A stretch of DNA of 29,032 bases from JALYUA01 sp038229875 (GTDB lineage Bacteria > Acidobacteriota > Thermoanaerobaculia > UBA5066 > Gp7-AA6): NCBI GenBank assembly GCA_038229875.1, contig JBBROA010000046.1, positions 1-29,032 of the forward strand, in the 5' to 3' direction. Under the pieces are notes generated by a model. The model saw only the letters and a program-made list of their open reading frames with translations. It was not told the DNA's origin and did not search any database. Both the position numbers and the translations under genes were made by a program. Shown piece after piece: positions 8,406 to 15,528 of this stretch; position 1 is the first letter of the stretch, and each line of letters starts with the position of its first letter.

Positions 8406-8775
8406 TCTCCCGGTTACACGCGCAATACCGATGCACGGTTTCGAGCAGCGTCTGAAGCGAGACCGGTTTCTCGATGTAAGCGTCCGCTTCGAGCCACGCG
8501 GCGTGCTGCGCGCTGTCCGTCTTCGCAGAGACCACGACGACGGGGATCCGGGAGAGCTCCGAATCCTGTCTCTGCTCGTGCCGGAATTGCCAGCCGTTCA
8601 TGATCGGCATCATCAGGTCGAGCAGGATCAGGCAGGGCCGTTTGCCGGCGCGCAGCTGCCCTAACGCATCGAGCCCGTGCCGGGCGCGCCCGACCCCGTA
8701 ACCCTCCGACTCCAGGGCGTCGCTCAGCGCCTCGAGGAGCTCGGGATCGTCTTCCACCACAAGAACGGTCTCCAT
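8401..8775 (-). CDS. Single-domain response regulator (CheY-like)
   Basis: A 124-residue receiver-only protein. Acidic pair D9-D10 in LVVEDD, phosphoacceptor D53 in LILLDLMMP, switch S83 in VVVSAKT and lysine K103 in YIEKP. There is no DNA-binding or enzymatic output domain, so it likely acts by protein contact or as a phosphorelay carrier. It follows another receiver gene on the same strand with a 36-bp gap, suggesting co-transcription. The two share GW(E/Q)FR after the phosphoacceptor loop and may be paralogues. No histidine kinase is encoded in the window. Confidence 0.92.
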   Translation of the reverse strand: METVLVVEDDPELLEALSDALESEGYGVGRARHGLDALGQLRAGKRPCLILLDLMMPIMNGWQFRHEQRQDSELSRIPVVVVSAKTDSAQHAAWLEADAYIEKPVSLQTLLETVHRYCACNRES

Positions 8776-8811
8776 GGCGTCCCTTCCGATCTCTCTTTTC
8801 GGAAATTGATT

Positions 8812-9198
8812 TTACGAAAAGCGATCGAGGACGCCCAGAACCTCTTCGGGGCGAATGGGCTTCTGGAGGTGGCCCGCCGCGCCGAGAGAAACCATTTCCT
8901 CACCGTACTCCGGATGCCCGGTCGTAACCACGACCGGAATGGACGCGAAGCGGGGATCGGAGAGCTGCTTTCGTCGAAACTCCCAGCCGCTCATGCCCGG
9001 CATGCTCAGGTCTAGGAAGATCAGGGACATTCCTTCTGAAACGAGGAGGCACGCCAGCGCCTCGAGGCCGTCCTTCGCGCATACGGCTGTAAACCCCTGC
9101 TGCGTCACGAGATCTCTCATGCCGGCGCGTACTTCCGCGTCGTCGTCGACGATCAGTACCTTCCGTGAAGACGTACGGGGAATCGGTATGGCTGCCGT
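8812..9198 (-). CDS. Single-domain response regulator with an apparent ACG start
   Basis: A receiver-only protein. From the proposed start it has 128 residues, with KVLIVDDD at 13-20, phosphoacceptor D63 in IFLDLSMPG, switch threonine in VVVTTGH and K113 in LQKPI. The first in-frame ATG (9120) would remove the essential beta-1 strand and acidic pair. No ATG, GTG or TTG lies in frame upstream of it. The best placed candidate is ACG at 9196-9198, five bases after a perfect GGAGG (9204-9208); one base change would make it ATG. The gene may therefore start at ACG, be a point mutant, or reflect a base error. The upstream gene ends in a hairpin at 9355-9385, and the next receiver gene follows after 36 bp. 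Confidence 0.75.
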   Translation of the reverse strand, partial: TAAIPIPRTSSRKVLIVDDDAEVRAGMRDLVTQQGFTAVCAKDGLEALACLLVSEGMSLIFLDLSMPGMSGWEFRRKQLSDPRFASIPVVVTTGHPEYGEEMVSLGAAGHLQKPIRPEEVLGVLDRFS

Positions 9199-9354
9199 GG
9201 TGACCTCCGTCGTACCGTTCTCTCCTGCAAATAGGAAGCCCGAACGGGACGTGGCCCATGCCCCTCGAGTGTTCCCCGCAGGGGAGCGGGCCTCGGCGCG
9301 GAATGCGCGCAGGGCAGTTTCGGGCGGGACGGCGGAGGAGTTCGAGTCGGAAGG

Positions 9355-9385
9355 CCGCCCTCTCCGGCGCTCCCGGAGAGGGCGG
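9355..9385 (-). terminator. Strong hairpin after the DUF1579 gene
   Basis: A perfect 13-bp stem (CCGCCCTCTCCGG with CCGGAGAGGGCGG) and a five-base loop, beginning 15 bp past the stop codon. No T-run follows in the minus direction, so it may act as a transcript-end stabiliser or a Rho-assisted stop rather than a classical intrinsic terminator. Confidence 0.6.
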
Positions 9386-9400
9386 AAGGAATCCCGTCTT

Positions 9401-10009
9401 TTACTTGCGGCGCGTGTACTCGATTTCCAGCATCTTGAAGTTCTTGCCGTCCGGTGCGGGTCCCCACATTTCGAACCTGTGGTGGTCGTTGTCGGCGATC
9501 TCCACCTTCTGCTGAACGGTCATCATCTTTCCCGTGACCGGGTCCGCCATCGATCCCGACATGTCCATGCCGTTACCGGACGCGTTCGCTTTCCCCGTGC
9601 TGGTCATGATGCCCGTGCTCATGGTGTCGGCCCATGTCGAGACGAATTTCTTCTGAACGTTGTCGTAGCCGGTCATGCCCATGCCGGTGAACGGCTGTCC
9701 CATGAAGGTGCCCTGGAAATCCTCGTGGACGTAGCGCCCGCCGAGAACCATTTTCCCCTCGGACGTGCCCGCCGATTCCTGGGGGGCCGCTCCCGGCTTT
9801 TCCCACGTCTTGACCTTTACGTCGAAGGTGCCGACGAATGCTTCCAGTTTCTTGTGATTCTCGCCGGGGATGGACGCCTTCATCATGGCTTCCATCGCCG
9901 CCTTTTCGTCCGTCGCCGCTTTCGTAGCGGGCTTCGGTTTGTCAGCTGCCATCACCAGGGTCGCCGCCGTGAGTCCCGTGATCAGAAATCCGAGAAATCG
10001 CTTCGTCAT
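9401..10009 (-). CDS. Secreted DUF1579 family protein
   Basis: A 202-residue exported protein of unknown function. The start at 10009 is preceded by AGGGGGGAAAG, a good ribosome site, and opens a clear signal peptide (MTKRFLGFLITG, hydrophobic to about residue 20, cleavage near VMA-AD). A short Lys/Ala-rich linker leads to the DUF1579 domain, recognised by LEAFVGTFDVKVKTW, the GKMVLGGRYVHEDFQG strand and TGYDNVQKKFVSTWADT. The domain is a lipocalin-like beta structure by family knowledge. The frame is open well upstream of the chosen start but that part has no gene character. It is followed by a strong hairpin. No function can be assigned from neighbours. Confidence 0.85.
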   Translation of the reverse strand: MTKRFLGFLITGLTAATLVMAADKPKPATKAATDEKAAMEAMMKASIPGENHKKLEAFVGTFDVKVKTWEKPGAAPQESAGTSEGKMVLGGRYVHEDFQGTFMGQPFTGMGMTGYDNVQKKFVSTWADTMSTGIMTSTGKANASGNGMDMSGSMADPVTGKMMTVQQKVEIADNDHHRFEMWGPAPDGKNFKMLEIEYTRRK

Positions 10010-10068
10010 CTTTCCCCCCTGTCGTTGATTGTCGGAAGTGTCCGCCCGGGATCTTACCCGCGGGGAGG

Positions 10069-10344
10069 CTAGCGGGGCGAGCTGCGGAACCGGCGGAAGA
10101 TACGCGCGAACAGGCCGGTGCGGTGCGGGGGAACCCAGGGCTCGCCGGCGGGGCGCCGGTGAGTGATCGGGCGTTCGACCAGACGGCCGTTGACCGGGCA
10201 TCGAACTTCGATCCGATCCCCTCCGAGCAGTTCGGTGGCGACCCGGGTCTGGTGCCACAGTCGGCAGTTCGGACAGGGCCACCAGAAGAGCTTGGTGCCG
10301 TCTGGTGTGTCTGGTGTGCCGCTCCCTTTTTGATTGAGGCTCAT
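10069..10344 (-). CDS. Small hypothetical Cys/Trp protein (zinc-ribbon-like)
   Basis: A 91-residue protein, not recognised. It contains WWPCPNCRLWHQTRV followed after about 16 residues by EVRCPVNGR, giving a CxxC pair plus a third Cys and a His that could bind a metal. The tail is basic (RTGLFARIFRRFRSSPR). The start is uncertain: ATG at 10344 or at 10374, neither with a clear ribosome site. A 9-bp in-frame tandem repeat at 10301-10318 encodes the TPDTPD segment near the N-terminus. Confidence 0.5.
   Translation of the reverse strand: MSLNQKGSGTPDTPDGTKLFWWPCPNCRLWHQTRVATELLGGDRIEVRCPVNGRLVERPITHRRPAGEPWVPPHRTGLFARIFRRFRSSPR
10301..10318. repeat. In-frame 9-bp tandem duplication
   Basis: TCTGGTGTG is present twice in direct succession inside the small Cys/Trp gene. 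Change in copy number would add or remove three residues without a frameshift. Confidence 0.7.
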
Positions 10345-10475
10345 GGAAGGTTCCGGGAAACCGGCGGGCCGCATGTCGGATCGGCCCGCCAGAGGGTTAG
10401 AGCGTTATTCCACTGGGTTTGGATTCTTGCGAGCTTCATGCCTCGCGACGGTGCGCCCCCGTGGGCGCGGTTCGC

Positions 10476-10841
10476 TCAGCGAATGCCCTCCATGGTATCG
10501 ACCAGAATCGTATCTCCCTGCTGCCGCCCGAGAATGCGGACCCGCTTGCCGGCGAAAGCGGCCGGTTTCTCCTGGTCGTCCAGTTGAAAAAAACGCCGCG
10601 GGTTGCCGGTAAGAACCCCGTAAGTGGCGCCGAGCCGCACGCACGCCCGCGTGCAGGACGCCGCGGTGGAGCCCATGCTGCCACGAGCCAGCATCCGCCG
10701 GTGACTCGGGCCGCACTCAGTATCCGTGATGGTTCCCGTAAAGAGGCGCGATTTCCCCTCGGCCCCCTGGACCGGGACGACCATCGCGAACACTACGAGG
10801 AGAGACGCCGCGAGACGAAGGATCACTTCAGCAAAATACAT
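10476..10841 (-). CDS. Small secreted Cys-containing protein (resembles DUF5818)
   Basis: A 121-residue protein with a signal peptide (hydrophobic at about 8-22, cleavage near VQG-AE). The mature part begins with a beta strand FTGTITDTECG, then GSTAASCTRACVRLGATYGVL, then a second strand group FFQLDDQEKPAAFAGKRVRILGR. The TECG and SCTRACV motifs give three conserved Cys. This pattern is one I associate with small acidobacterial secreted proteins annotated as DUF5818 or hypothetical; the family name is from memory and should be treated as tentative. It follows the DUF72 gene on the same strand, 57 bp away. No function is known. Confidence 0.7.
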   Translation of the reverse strand: MYFAEVILRLAASLLVVFAMVVPVQGAEGKSRLFTGTITDTECGPSHRRMLARGSMGSTAASCTRACVRLGATYGVLTGNPRRFFQLDDQEKPAAFAGKRVRILGRQQGDTILVDTMEGIR

Positions 10842-10898
10842 GGGACACGCCCGGAAGAAAAGGACGATCGAAATTTCGGCGGCCCGCGCGCCAGATTT

Positions 10899-11639
10899 TT
10901 ACGAGGCGAGAGCCAGGAATCGCCGCGCGTCGCCCGCGCGAGGCAGGTTGTTGAACATGACGTAGGCGGGGGCGGCATGTCCCCCTTCCTGCGACGCGAC
11001 CATCTCGCGAAGACGGCGAAGCTCCGCGTCGGTGTAGGAATGGCGCGCGCCGCCAATTCCGTGAAGGCGCCAGTACACGGGCTCGGCTCCCGACGTCCGC
11101 GGCGGGGTCACGAACGGGTCGATCACGTGGACGACGTCGAGCTCGCGGCACAGCGCTCGCGCGGTCTCCCGCGCCGCGACCCAGCGGGCGCCCCGAGGCT
11201 CCCAGAGAAGGCGCAGGCCGGCGGGCCGCTCGATCCGCCCGACGAAGGAACGCAGCCTCGCGATCGAGGCGTCTTCGGGAGTGAAGCTCGAGGGGCACTG
11301 AAAGAGCAGCGCCGTCGCGCCGAGGACCCGCGCGCACTCGAGAGATCGCCGATAGCCTTCCGCGACGATGGCGGTGTCCTGGAAGAACCCGGATCCCGCT
11401 CTCTCCGACGGCTCGATCGTACGCTTCGTCCGGCGGTAAGTCGGGCTCGAGGCGGGGTGCGTGACCAGCTGCCAGGCCTTCAGCGTGAACTCGAACCCCG
11501 CCGGAGTGGCCTCGATCCAGCGGCTCATCGTCTCGTCGCGGGGCGGTTGATAAAAAGTCTGCTGGACTTCGACAACCGGGAAGTAGAGGGGGTAGTCCTC
11601 CATGGAGATTGTGAAGCCGCAGAGTCCGACACGGAGCAT
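10899..11639 (-). CDS. DUF72 (YecE-like) TIM-barrel protein
   Basis: A 246-residue protein of the DUF72 family, whose biochemical role is not established. Typical features are the N-terminal VGLCGFTISMEDYPLYFPVV, the early VEVQQTFYQPP strand, the FEFTLKAWQLVTHP strand, LLFQCPSSFTP and LLWEPRGARW. The C-terminal APAYVMFNNLPRAGD is the family's closing strand. The start at 11639 gives the usual N-terminal beta strand at once. The tatA gene lies 74 bp upstream on the same strand. Confidence 0.9.
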   Translation of the reverse strand: MLRVGLCGFTISMEDYPLYFPVVEVQQTFYQPPRDETMSRWIEATPAGFEFTLKAWQLVTHPASSPTYRRTKRTIEPSERAGSGFFQDTAIVAEGYRRSLECARVLGATALLFQCPSSFTPEDASIARLRSFVGRIERPAGLRLLWEPRGARWVAARETARALCRELDVVHVIDPFVTPPRTSGAEPVYWRLHGIGGARHSYTDAELRRLREMVASQEGGHAAPAYVMFNNLPRAGDARRFLALAS

Positions 11640-11713
11640 CGACGGGCGCCGGTGCGGGAAACGTGCCGCGAGCGAGTGGCTCTCGGTTCCGTAGGCTTCC
11701 CGCCAGGAGGGCT

Positions 11714-11920
11714 TCAGGGCTCGCGCAAGCGGGCGTCCTCCGCGGAGGGGGATGGGGGCTTCGGAGCCGCGGCGACTTCGGAGCGGATCGAGTCCTTGAA
11801 CCCCCGGATCGCTTCGCCGAGGCCCTTGCCGAGCTCGGGCAGACGCTTCGGGCCAAAGACGACCATTGCGATGGCCAGGATGATGAGCAGATGCGCGGGC
11901 TGAAGAAGGCCTTCGAACAT
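11714..11920 (-). CDS. tatA: Sec-independent translocase subunit TatA
   Basis: A 68-residue TatA/E-type protein. A short N-terminal membrane helix (about 8-21), the invariant FGPKRLPELGKGLGEAIRGF hinge and amphipathic helix (about 22-41) and a charged, disordered tail are all present. The start has AGGAGGG about six bases upstream. TatA oligomers form the pore for folded, twin-arginine proteins such as the MsrP encoded at the left end. No tatB or tatC lies beside it. Confidence 0.93.
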   Translation of the reverse strand: MFEGLLQPAHLLIILAIAMVVFGPKRLPELGKGLGEAIRGFKDSIRSEVAAAPKPPSPSAEDARLREP

Positions 11921-12002
11921 GGGTTCCCTCCTCAGATTAGAAGGGGCGAGAGGGGAAAGGCTTACGGGGTTTCCGAAGAAAGAGGATCGGGAGTGCGGTC
12001 AC

Positions 12003-12037
12003 GACGCCGGCTCTGCTGGCCGGAGCGTCCTCTTTTT
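12003..12037 (+). terminator. Terminator-like hairpin with no obvious gene upstream
   Basis: In the 276-bp spacer between tatA and the tRNA, GACGCCGGC pairs with GCCGG and CGTC (a two-base bulge) over a seven-base loop, followed by CCTCTTTTT ending at 12037. It reads on the plus strand, but the genes to its left all read minus. It may end a short unannotated RNA or be a chance fold. Confidence 0.35.
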
Positions 12038-12154
12038 ACGCAAGAAGGTGGGCCAGCCGACCGGGAGTTGCGATCGTCTGCCACCTTCCTCACTGAACGT
12101 CGCCATCAATTCGCAAGCGGCGATTTATACGGGGAGCCCTGGGGCCGCGAACGC

Positions 12155-12183
12155 TTGACCTCTCCTCGGGCGTTCGGATAAGG
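12155..12183 (+). promoter_or_regulatory. Likely promoter of the initiator tRNA gene
   Basis: TTGACC at 12155-12160 is separated by 16-17 bp from GATAAG/ATAAGG at 12177-12183. The tRNA begins 14 bp further on, the right distance for transcription to start just before the mature 5' end. Confidence 0.55.
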
Positions 12184-12196
12184 TTCCCCTCCCTGA

Positions 12197-12328
<132 letters not shown>

Positions 12329-12478
12329 AGCGATTTGACCCTGCGGCCTTTGGCTGAAAATCAGCCGCAGGTTTAAGCCGTCTAAACCAGAAGACCAAGC
12401 CCAGCCCGGGCGGCCTGAATCAACCGGCCCCAGAAGTAAGGCCACGCTGGAGGCGGCGCCGGCTCACAGCCGGCGCCC

Positions 12479-12552
12479 AATCCTGCCCCCGCAACCAAGT
12501 CCCTGAAAGGCCCGGAGAACCCTCCGGGCGTTGTCATTTCCAGACAGCCACA
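12479..12552 (+). repeat. Direct repeat, copy 2 (att-like remnant of the tRNA 3' end)
   Basis: A 71/74 match to 12255-12328, offset 224 bp. It has the tRNA 3' half of the T stem, acceptor strand and CCA, and a terminator stem reduced to 8 bp. The 150 bp between the copies (12329-12478) hold two hairpins (GGCTGA/TCAGCC at 12352-12366; GGCGCCGGCT/AGCCGGCGCC at 12455-12477) and no gene. The layout is that of attL/attR around an element that has been lost; that is inference. Together with copy 1 this accounts for the 310-bp spacer 12274-12583. Confidence 0.8.
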
Positions 12553-12583
12553 CTCGACCACAGGATAAGTAATCCCCCGCGCC

Positions 12584-14068
12584 TCAGCGAAGACGAAGCA
12601 GGACTGCCCTGCCGTCGGTTTCGAAACGGTCTCCGGCGAAGTTCTGTCCGATCGAAGGGGAGGTCACGACGAAGACGCTGGCGGAAGCCACGTCTCCCGT
12701 GACGATCAGGCTGTCCTGAACGTAGGCGCGTTGAAGATCGACGTGAGGGTCTATGGAATGAACGAGCACCGGAGTCACCGCGGACCTGCGGAGTCCCCGG
12801 TCGAAATGCGCGGTTGCGACCCAGATCGAGCCGCCGTTCGCGTCGATCAGGCTCGTGTTCCACAGATGAATGTGGTGCCGCTCACGGATCGTGTTGGCCG
12901 GAGTCGAGTGCTCGAACGCCAGCATGTTCGGCAAACCGTTCCAGAAGGACGGCGTCCCGGGCTGCTGGGGGTAAGGACGATCCGTCAGCAGCGACCGGAT
13001 TTCCCGGGACATCGATCCGAGACTGATCGGATCGGCGTCCCGCCAGCCCGCTTTTAGAAATACCGCCCGCACGGCTCCGGCCGCACCCACCATGACGACG
13101 TTGATCGGTTCCATGGGTTTTCCGGTCAGGTCCTCGCTGTGAGTCGGCACCCTGCCAAACAGAAGGGCGGGGATCTGCTCCGCCGGGATAACCAGGTTCG
13201 TGGCCGGGACCGCGTGGGGCTGCGGGAGCGGCGCGAGGCGGTAAAGCGAGACGGCAACGCTCAACCAAAGACCTGCGAGAAGAGCGGAAACTCTGGCGAG
13301 CCGGAAATACGGAATCTTCGGAGGGAGGGGGGCGTGTCTGCGGCGCCAGACGAAGAGGGCGGTCGAGGCCGCACTGAGCCATGCCGCTCCCGCGGCGTAG
13401 CTCGCAAGGATGTCCGACGGCCAGTGGACGCCGAGATAGACCCTGGAAAATCCGATAGCGCCCACGAGCGCAGCGGCCGCGAAGATCAGAAGAGGCCGCG
13501 CCCTGCGCCGTGTCGATGGGAGCAGGAGCGCACAGACGAGGCCGTAGAAAACGAATCCGGCGAAGGCATGACCGCTGGGAAAGCTGTAGCTGCTTTCGAA
13601 CGCGATCGCATTCACGGGCTCCGGACGGCTCCGGTGAACGACATTCTTGACCAGCCACACCAGCGCTTCGCCGAGCAACATCGTGAGAGCGAGAGTGAAG
13701 ACCTCCGCCTTCCGCCGCCAGAGAGCGAGGATCAACCCGAGAATTAGGCCGCCCGCGGCGAGGGTCTGCCACCGGCCGAGGTCGGAAACGAAGACCATCA
13801 CCCGAGTCACATTCGGTGTCCGAGCGCTCTGTGCGAGATTGCTGAGCCTCAGGTCTGCGCGTATCAGGGGCGTCTTTCTGGATAGGTCCCCCGCGACGCG
13901 GGCGAACAGGAGAAGGAAGATCAACAAGACCCCGAGCCGATTCACCAGGGTGAGGACGAGCTTCCGGTGATCGCGCGGAGCGGCTTTTTCCACGACCGGA
14001 GAGTCTAAGGGACGACGGTCGCGCAGGGACGGCCCCTCGACCCTCCGCCCGCTCTCAGCCGCATCCAT
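12584..14068 (-). CDS. PAP2 phosphatase-LssY C-terminal domain fusion membrane protein
   Basis: A 494-residue polytopic membrane protein. After a charged N-terminus there are about six membrane helices carrying the complete PAP2 signature: KNVVHRSRP (141-149), SYSFPSGH (160-167) and SRVYLGVHWPSD (208-219). It should therefore hydrolyse a lipid phosphate or pyrophosphate such as phosphatidate or undecaprenyl pyrophosphate on the outer membrane face. From about 285 to the end lies a soluble domain matching LssY-C (PINVVMVG, FWNGLPNMLAFEHST, HHIHLWNTSLIDANG, ATAHFD), found in other proteins fused to PAP2. The role of that domain is unknown. The gene diverges from the radical SAM gene, with an inverted repeat in between. 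The start at 14068 is the outermost ATG and the first 30 residues are polar, so a shorter form is possible. Confidence 0.88.
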   Translation of the reverse strand: MDAAESGRRVEGPSLRDRRPLDSPVVEKAAPRDHRKLVLTLVNRLGVLLIFLLLFARVAGDLSRKTPLIRADLRLSNLAQSARTPNVTRVMVFVSDLGRWQTLAAGGLILGLILALWRRKAEVFTLALTMLLGEALVWLVKNVVHRSRPEPVNAIAFESSYSFPSGHAFAGFVFYGLVCALLLPSTRRRARPLLIFAAAALVGAIGFSRVYLGVHWPSDILASYAAGAAWLSAASTALFVWRRRHAPLPPKIPYFRLARVSALLAGLWLSVAVSLYRLAPLPQPHAVPATNLVIPAEQIPALLFGRVPTHSEDLTGKPMEPINVVMVGAAGAVRAVFLKAGWRDADPISLGSMSREIRSLLTDRPYPQQPGTPSFWNGLPNMLAFEHSTPANTIRERHHIHLWNTSLIDANGGSIWVATAHFDRGLRRSAVTPVLVHSIDPHVDLQRAYVQDSLIVTGDVASASVFVVTSPSIGQNFAGDRFETDGRAVLLRLR

Positions 14069-14084
14069 TTTCTTCGAAGCGGAG

Positions 14085-14102
14085 TTGATGCAATCGCATC
14101 AA
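14085..14102. promoter_or_regulatory. Inverted repeat in the divergent PAP2/radical SAM spacer
   Basis: TTGATGC and GCATCAA, a perfect 7-bp inverted repeat with a four-base centre, in the 83-bp spacer between two divergent starts. The position fits an operator for one or both genes; the regulator is unknown. Confidence 0.45.
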
Positions 14103-14151
14103 ACGTCCATGACCGTTGGCACATAGAAAGGAAGGTGACCGGGAGGCTTGA

Positions 14152-15528
14152 ATGTTTTCGACCATCGAGCTCGAGATCGAGTTGTTCTGCCGCGGAGTCC
14201 GGATCGGTCCCTCGTGCGAGGTCGAAAGCGAGGGGAGACGGATTTCCCGAACCCGAGCCGGGCTGGGCTCGGGGCTCGAGCTCGTTCTGCCCGGACCGCG
14301 AAAGGAGCACTGGGTGAACGTGCCACTCGCCGAGCGCTTCGCGCAGGTCTCACCGCTAGTTCTGCATCGCGAGAACGGCGGGTACCACATCCACGACGAG
14401 AGGGACGCCGGCCTTTATCCCGTTCGCCTTCCGGCGGAACCCGCGTGGTACGGGCGGGCCACCTCCTCCGGCGTCGAGATGAGCCGCATCGGGGTCCTTC
14501 AGGGAAATTACCTCGGCGTCTATGTCTCGAACGCGTGCCTCTACTGGGCCGGAGCGCCGTCCCGCGCGTGCAAGTTCTGCACGATCGGCAAGAACGTCGG
14601 CGTCTCGGAAATCAAAGGCAAGAGAGTCGAGGACGTGGTCGAGGTCGCGCTCGCGGCGCGAGACCAGTCCGGGTCGATCTTCACGCATTTGAACACCGGA
14701 TATCACCTGGAAGACCTCGACGGGTATGAGCGGATCCACGGGTTGCGGCAATGCGAGCCGTTCGTTCGCGCGATCCGGCAGCGCGTCGGCGGGTTCATCG
14801 GCGTGCAGTGCATGCCCGTCCCGTCGAGGAGGTTCGCCGAATACGACGATCTGATCGTGGCAGGCGCCGATCACTTCTCCTTCTGTTACGAATTCGAGGA
14901 CCCGGAGTACTTCGCGCTGCTCTGTCCGGGCAAAGCGCAGACGCTCGGACAGAGGGGCTTCTTCGACGCGATGGAGTACACGGCGAAGAAGCTCGGCAGA
15001 GGCCGGGTGTCGGGCGAAATCATCGCCGGCCTCGAGCCCGTGGCCGCAACGAAGCGGGGCATCGACCGGATCGTCTCCGCGGGAGCGTTTCCGACCGTCT
15101 GCATCTTTCGTCCGACGACGGGAAGTGAGCTCGAGAACACGCCGGCGCCCGACCCGGAGGCGATGAAGGAGGTCTTCGCGCATCTCTGGACGGCGTGCCG
15201 GAAGGCCGGCCTTCCCGTAGGAATTCTCCCGATCGAGGTTTCGCTCGTCGTGCAGCCGGAAGAGACCCGGGAGCTGGTTCCGCCATCCCTTTCCTCCCGC
15301 GCCTATGGCTGGAAGCTCTCGGCCCTGCGGCAGCTCGCGCGGCCGTATGTTTCGTGGAAGCGGAGGCCCGCCGCCGGCGCTCGCGTCCGGCCGGCGAGAA
15401 CACCAGGCGCCGCCTCGGCTGTCGGGAAATCTCCGCCGCCTGATGCAGTCACATCACGCCGGCGCGTTCGAGCCGCCCGTACCCTGACGTCGTGGTCCAT
15501 TTTTCGAAAACTGCGGAGGACACAATGA
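14152..15528 (+). CDS. Radical SAM protein, MSMEG_0568-like
   Basis: A 458-residue radical SAM protein. It resembles the MSMEG_0568 family: NACLYWAGAPSRACKFCTIG (127-146), EDVVEVALAARDQ, a middle GVQCMPVPSR, and the later GRGRVSGEIIAGLEP, AFPTVCIFRPTTGSELENTP and AGLPVGILP segments. The putative cluster Cys are C129, C140 and C143, a C-x10-C-x2-C spacing instead of C-x3-C-x2-C; as I recall, the family has a similar long first gap. The start at 14152 has GGGAGG five bases upstream. The last 65 residues (from about 395) are basic and low in complexity and may be dispensable. Members elsewhere sit in a conserved cluster with a nitrilase; no such genes are here. Its stop overlaps the start of the Cys-rich gene by 4 bp. 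The substrate is unknown. Confidence 0.8.
   Translation: MFSTIELEIELFCRGVRIGPSCEVESEGRRISRTRAGLGSGLELVLPGPRKEHWVNVPLAERFAQVSPLVLHRENGGYHIHDERDAGLYPVRLPAEPAWYGRATSSGVEMSRIGVLQGNYLGVYVSNACLYWAGAPSRACKFCTIGKNVGVSEIKGKRVEDVVEVALAARDQSGSIFTHLNTGYHLEDLDGYERIHGLRQCEPFVRAIRQRVGGFIGVQCMPVPSRRFAEYDDLIVAGADHFSFCYEFEDPEYFALLCPGKAQTLGQRGFFDAMEYTAKKLGRGRVSGEIIAGLEPVAATKRGIDRIVSAGAFPTVCIFRPTTGSELENTPAPDPEAMKEVFAHLWTACRKAGLPVGILPIEVSLVVQPEETRELVPPSLSSRAYGWKLSALRQLARPYVSWKRRPAAGARVRPARTPGAASAVGKSPPPDAVTSRRRVRAARTLTSWSIFRKLRRTQ

Noticed and set aside
10419..11903. A 494-codon plus-strand frame opposite the Cys protein, DUF72 and tatA genes
   Set aside because: It has no domain or credible start signal and lies opposite three well-supported genes.
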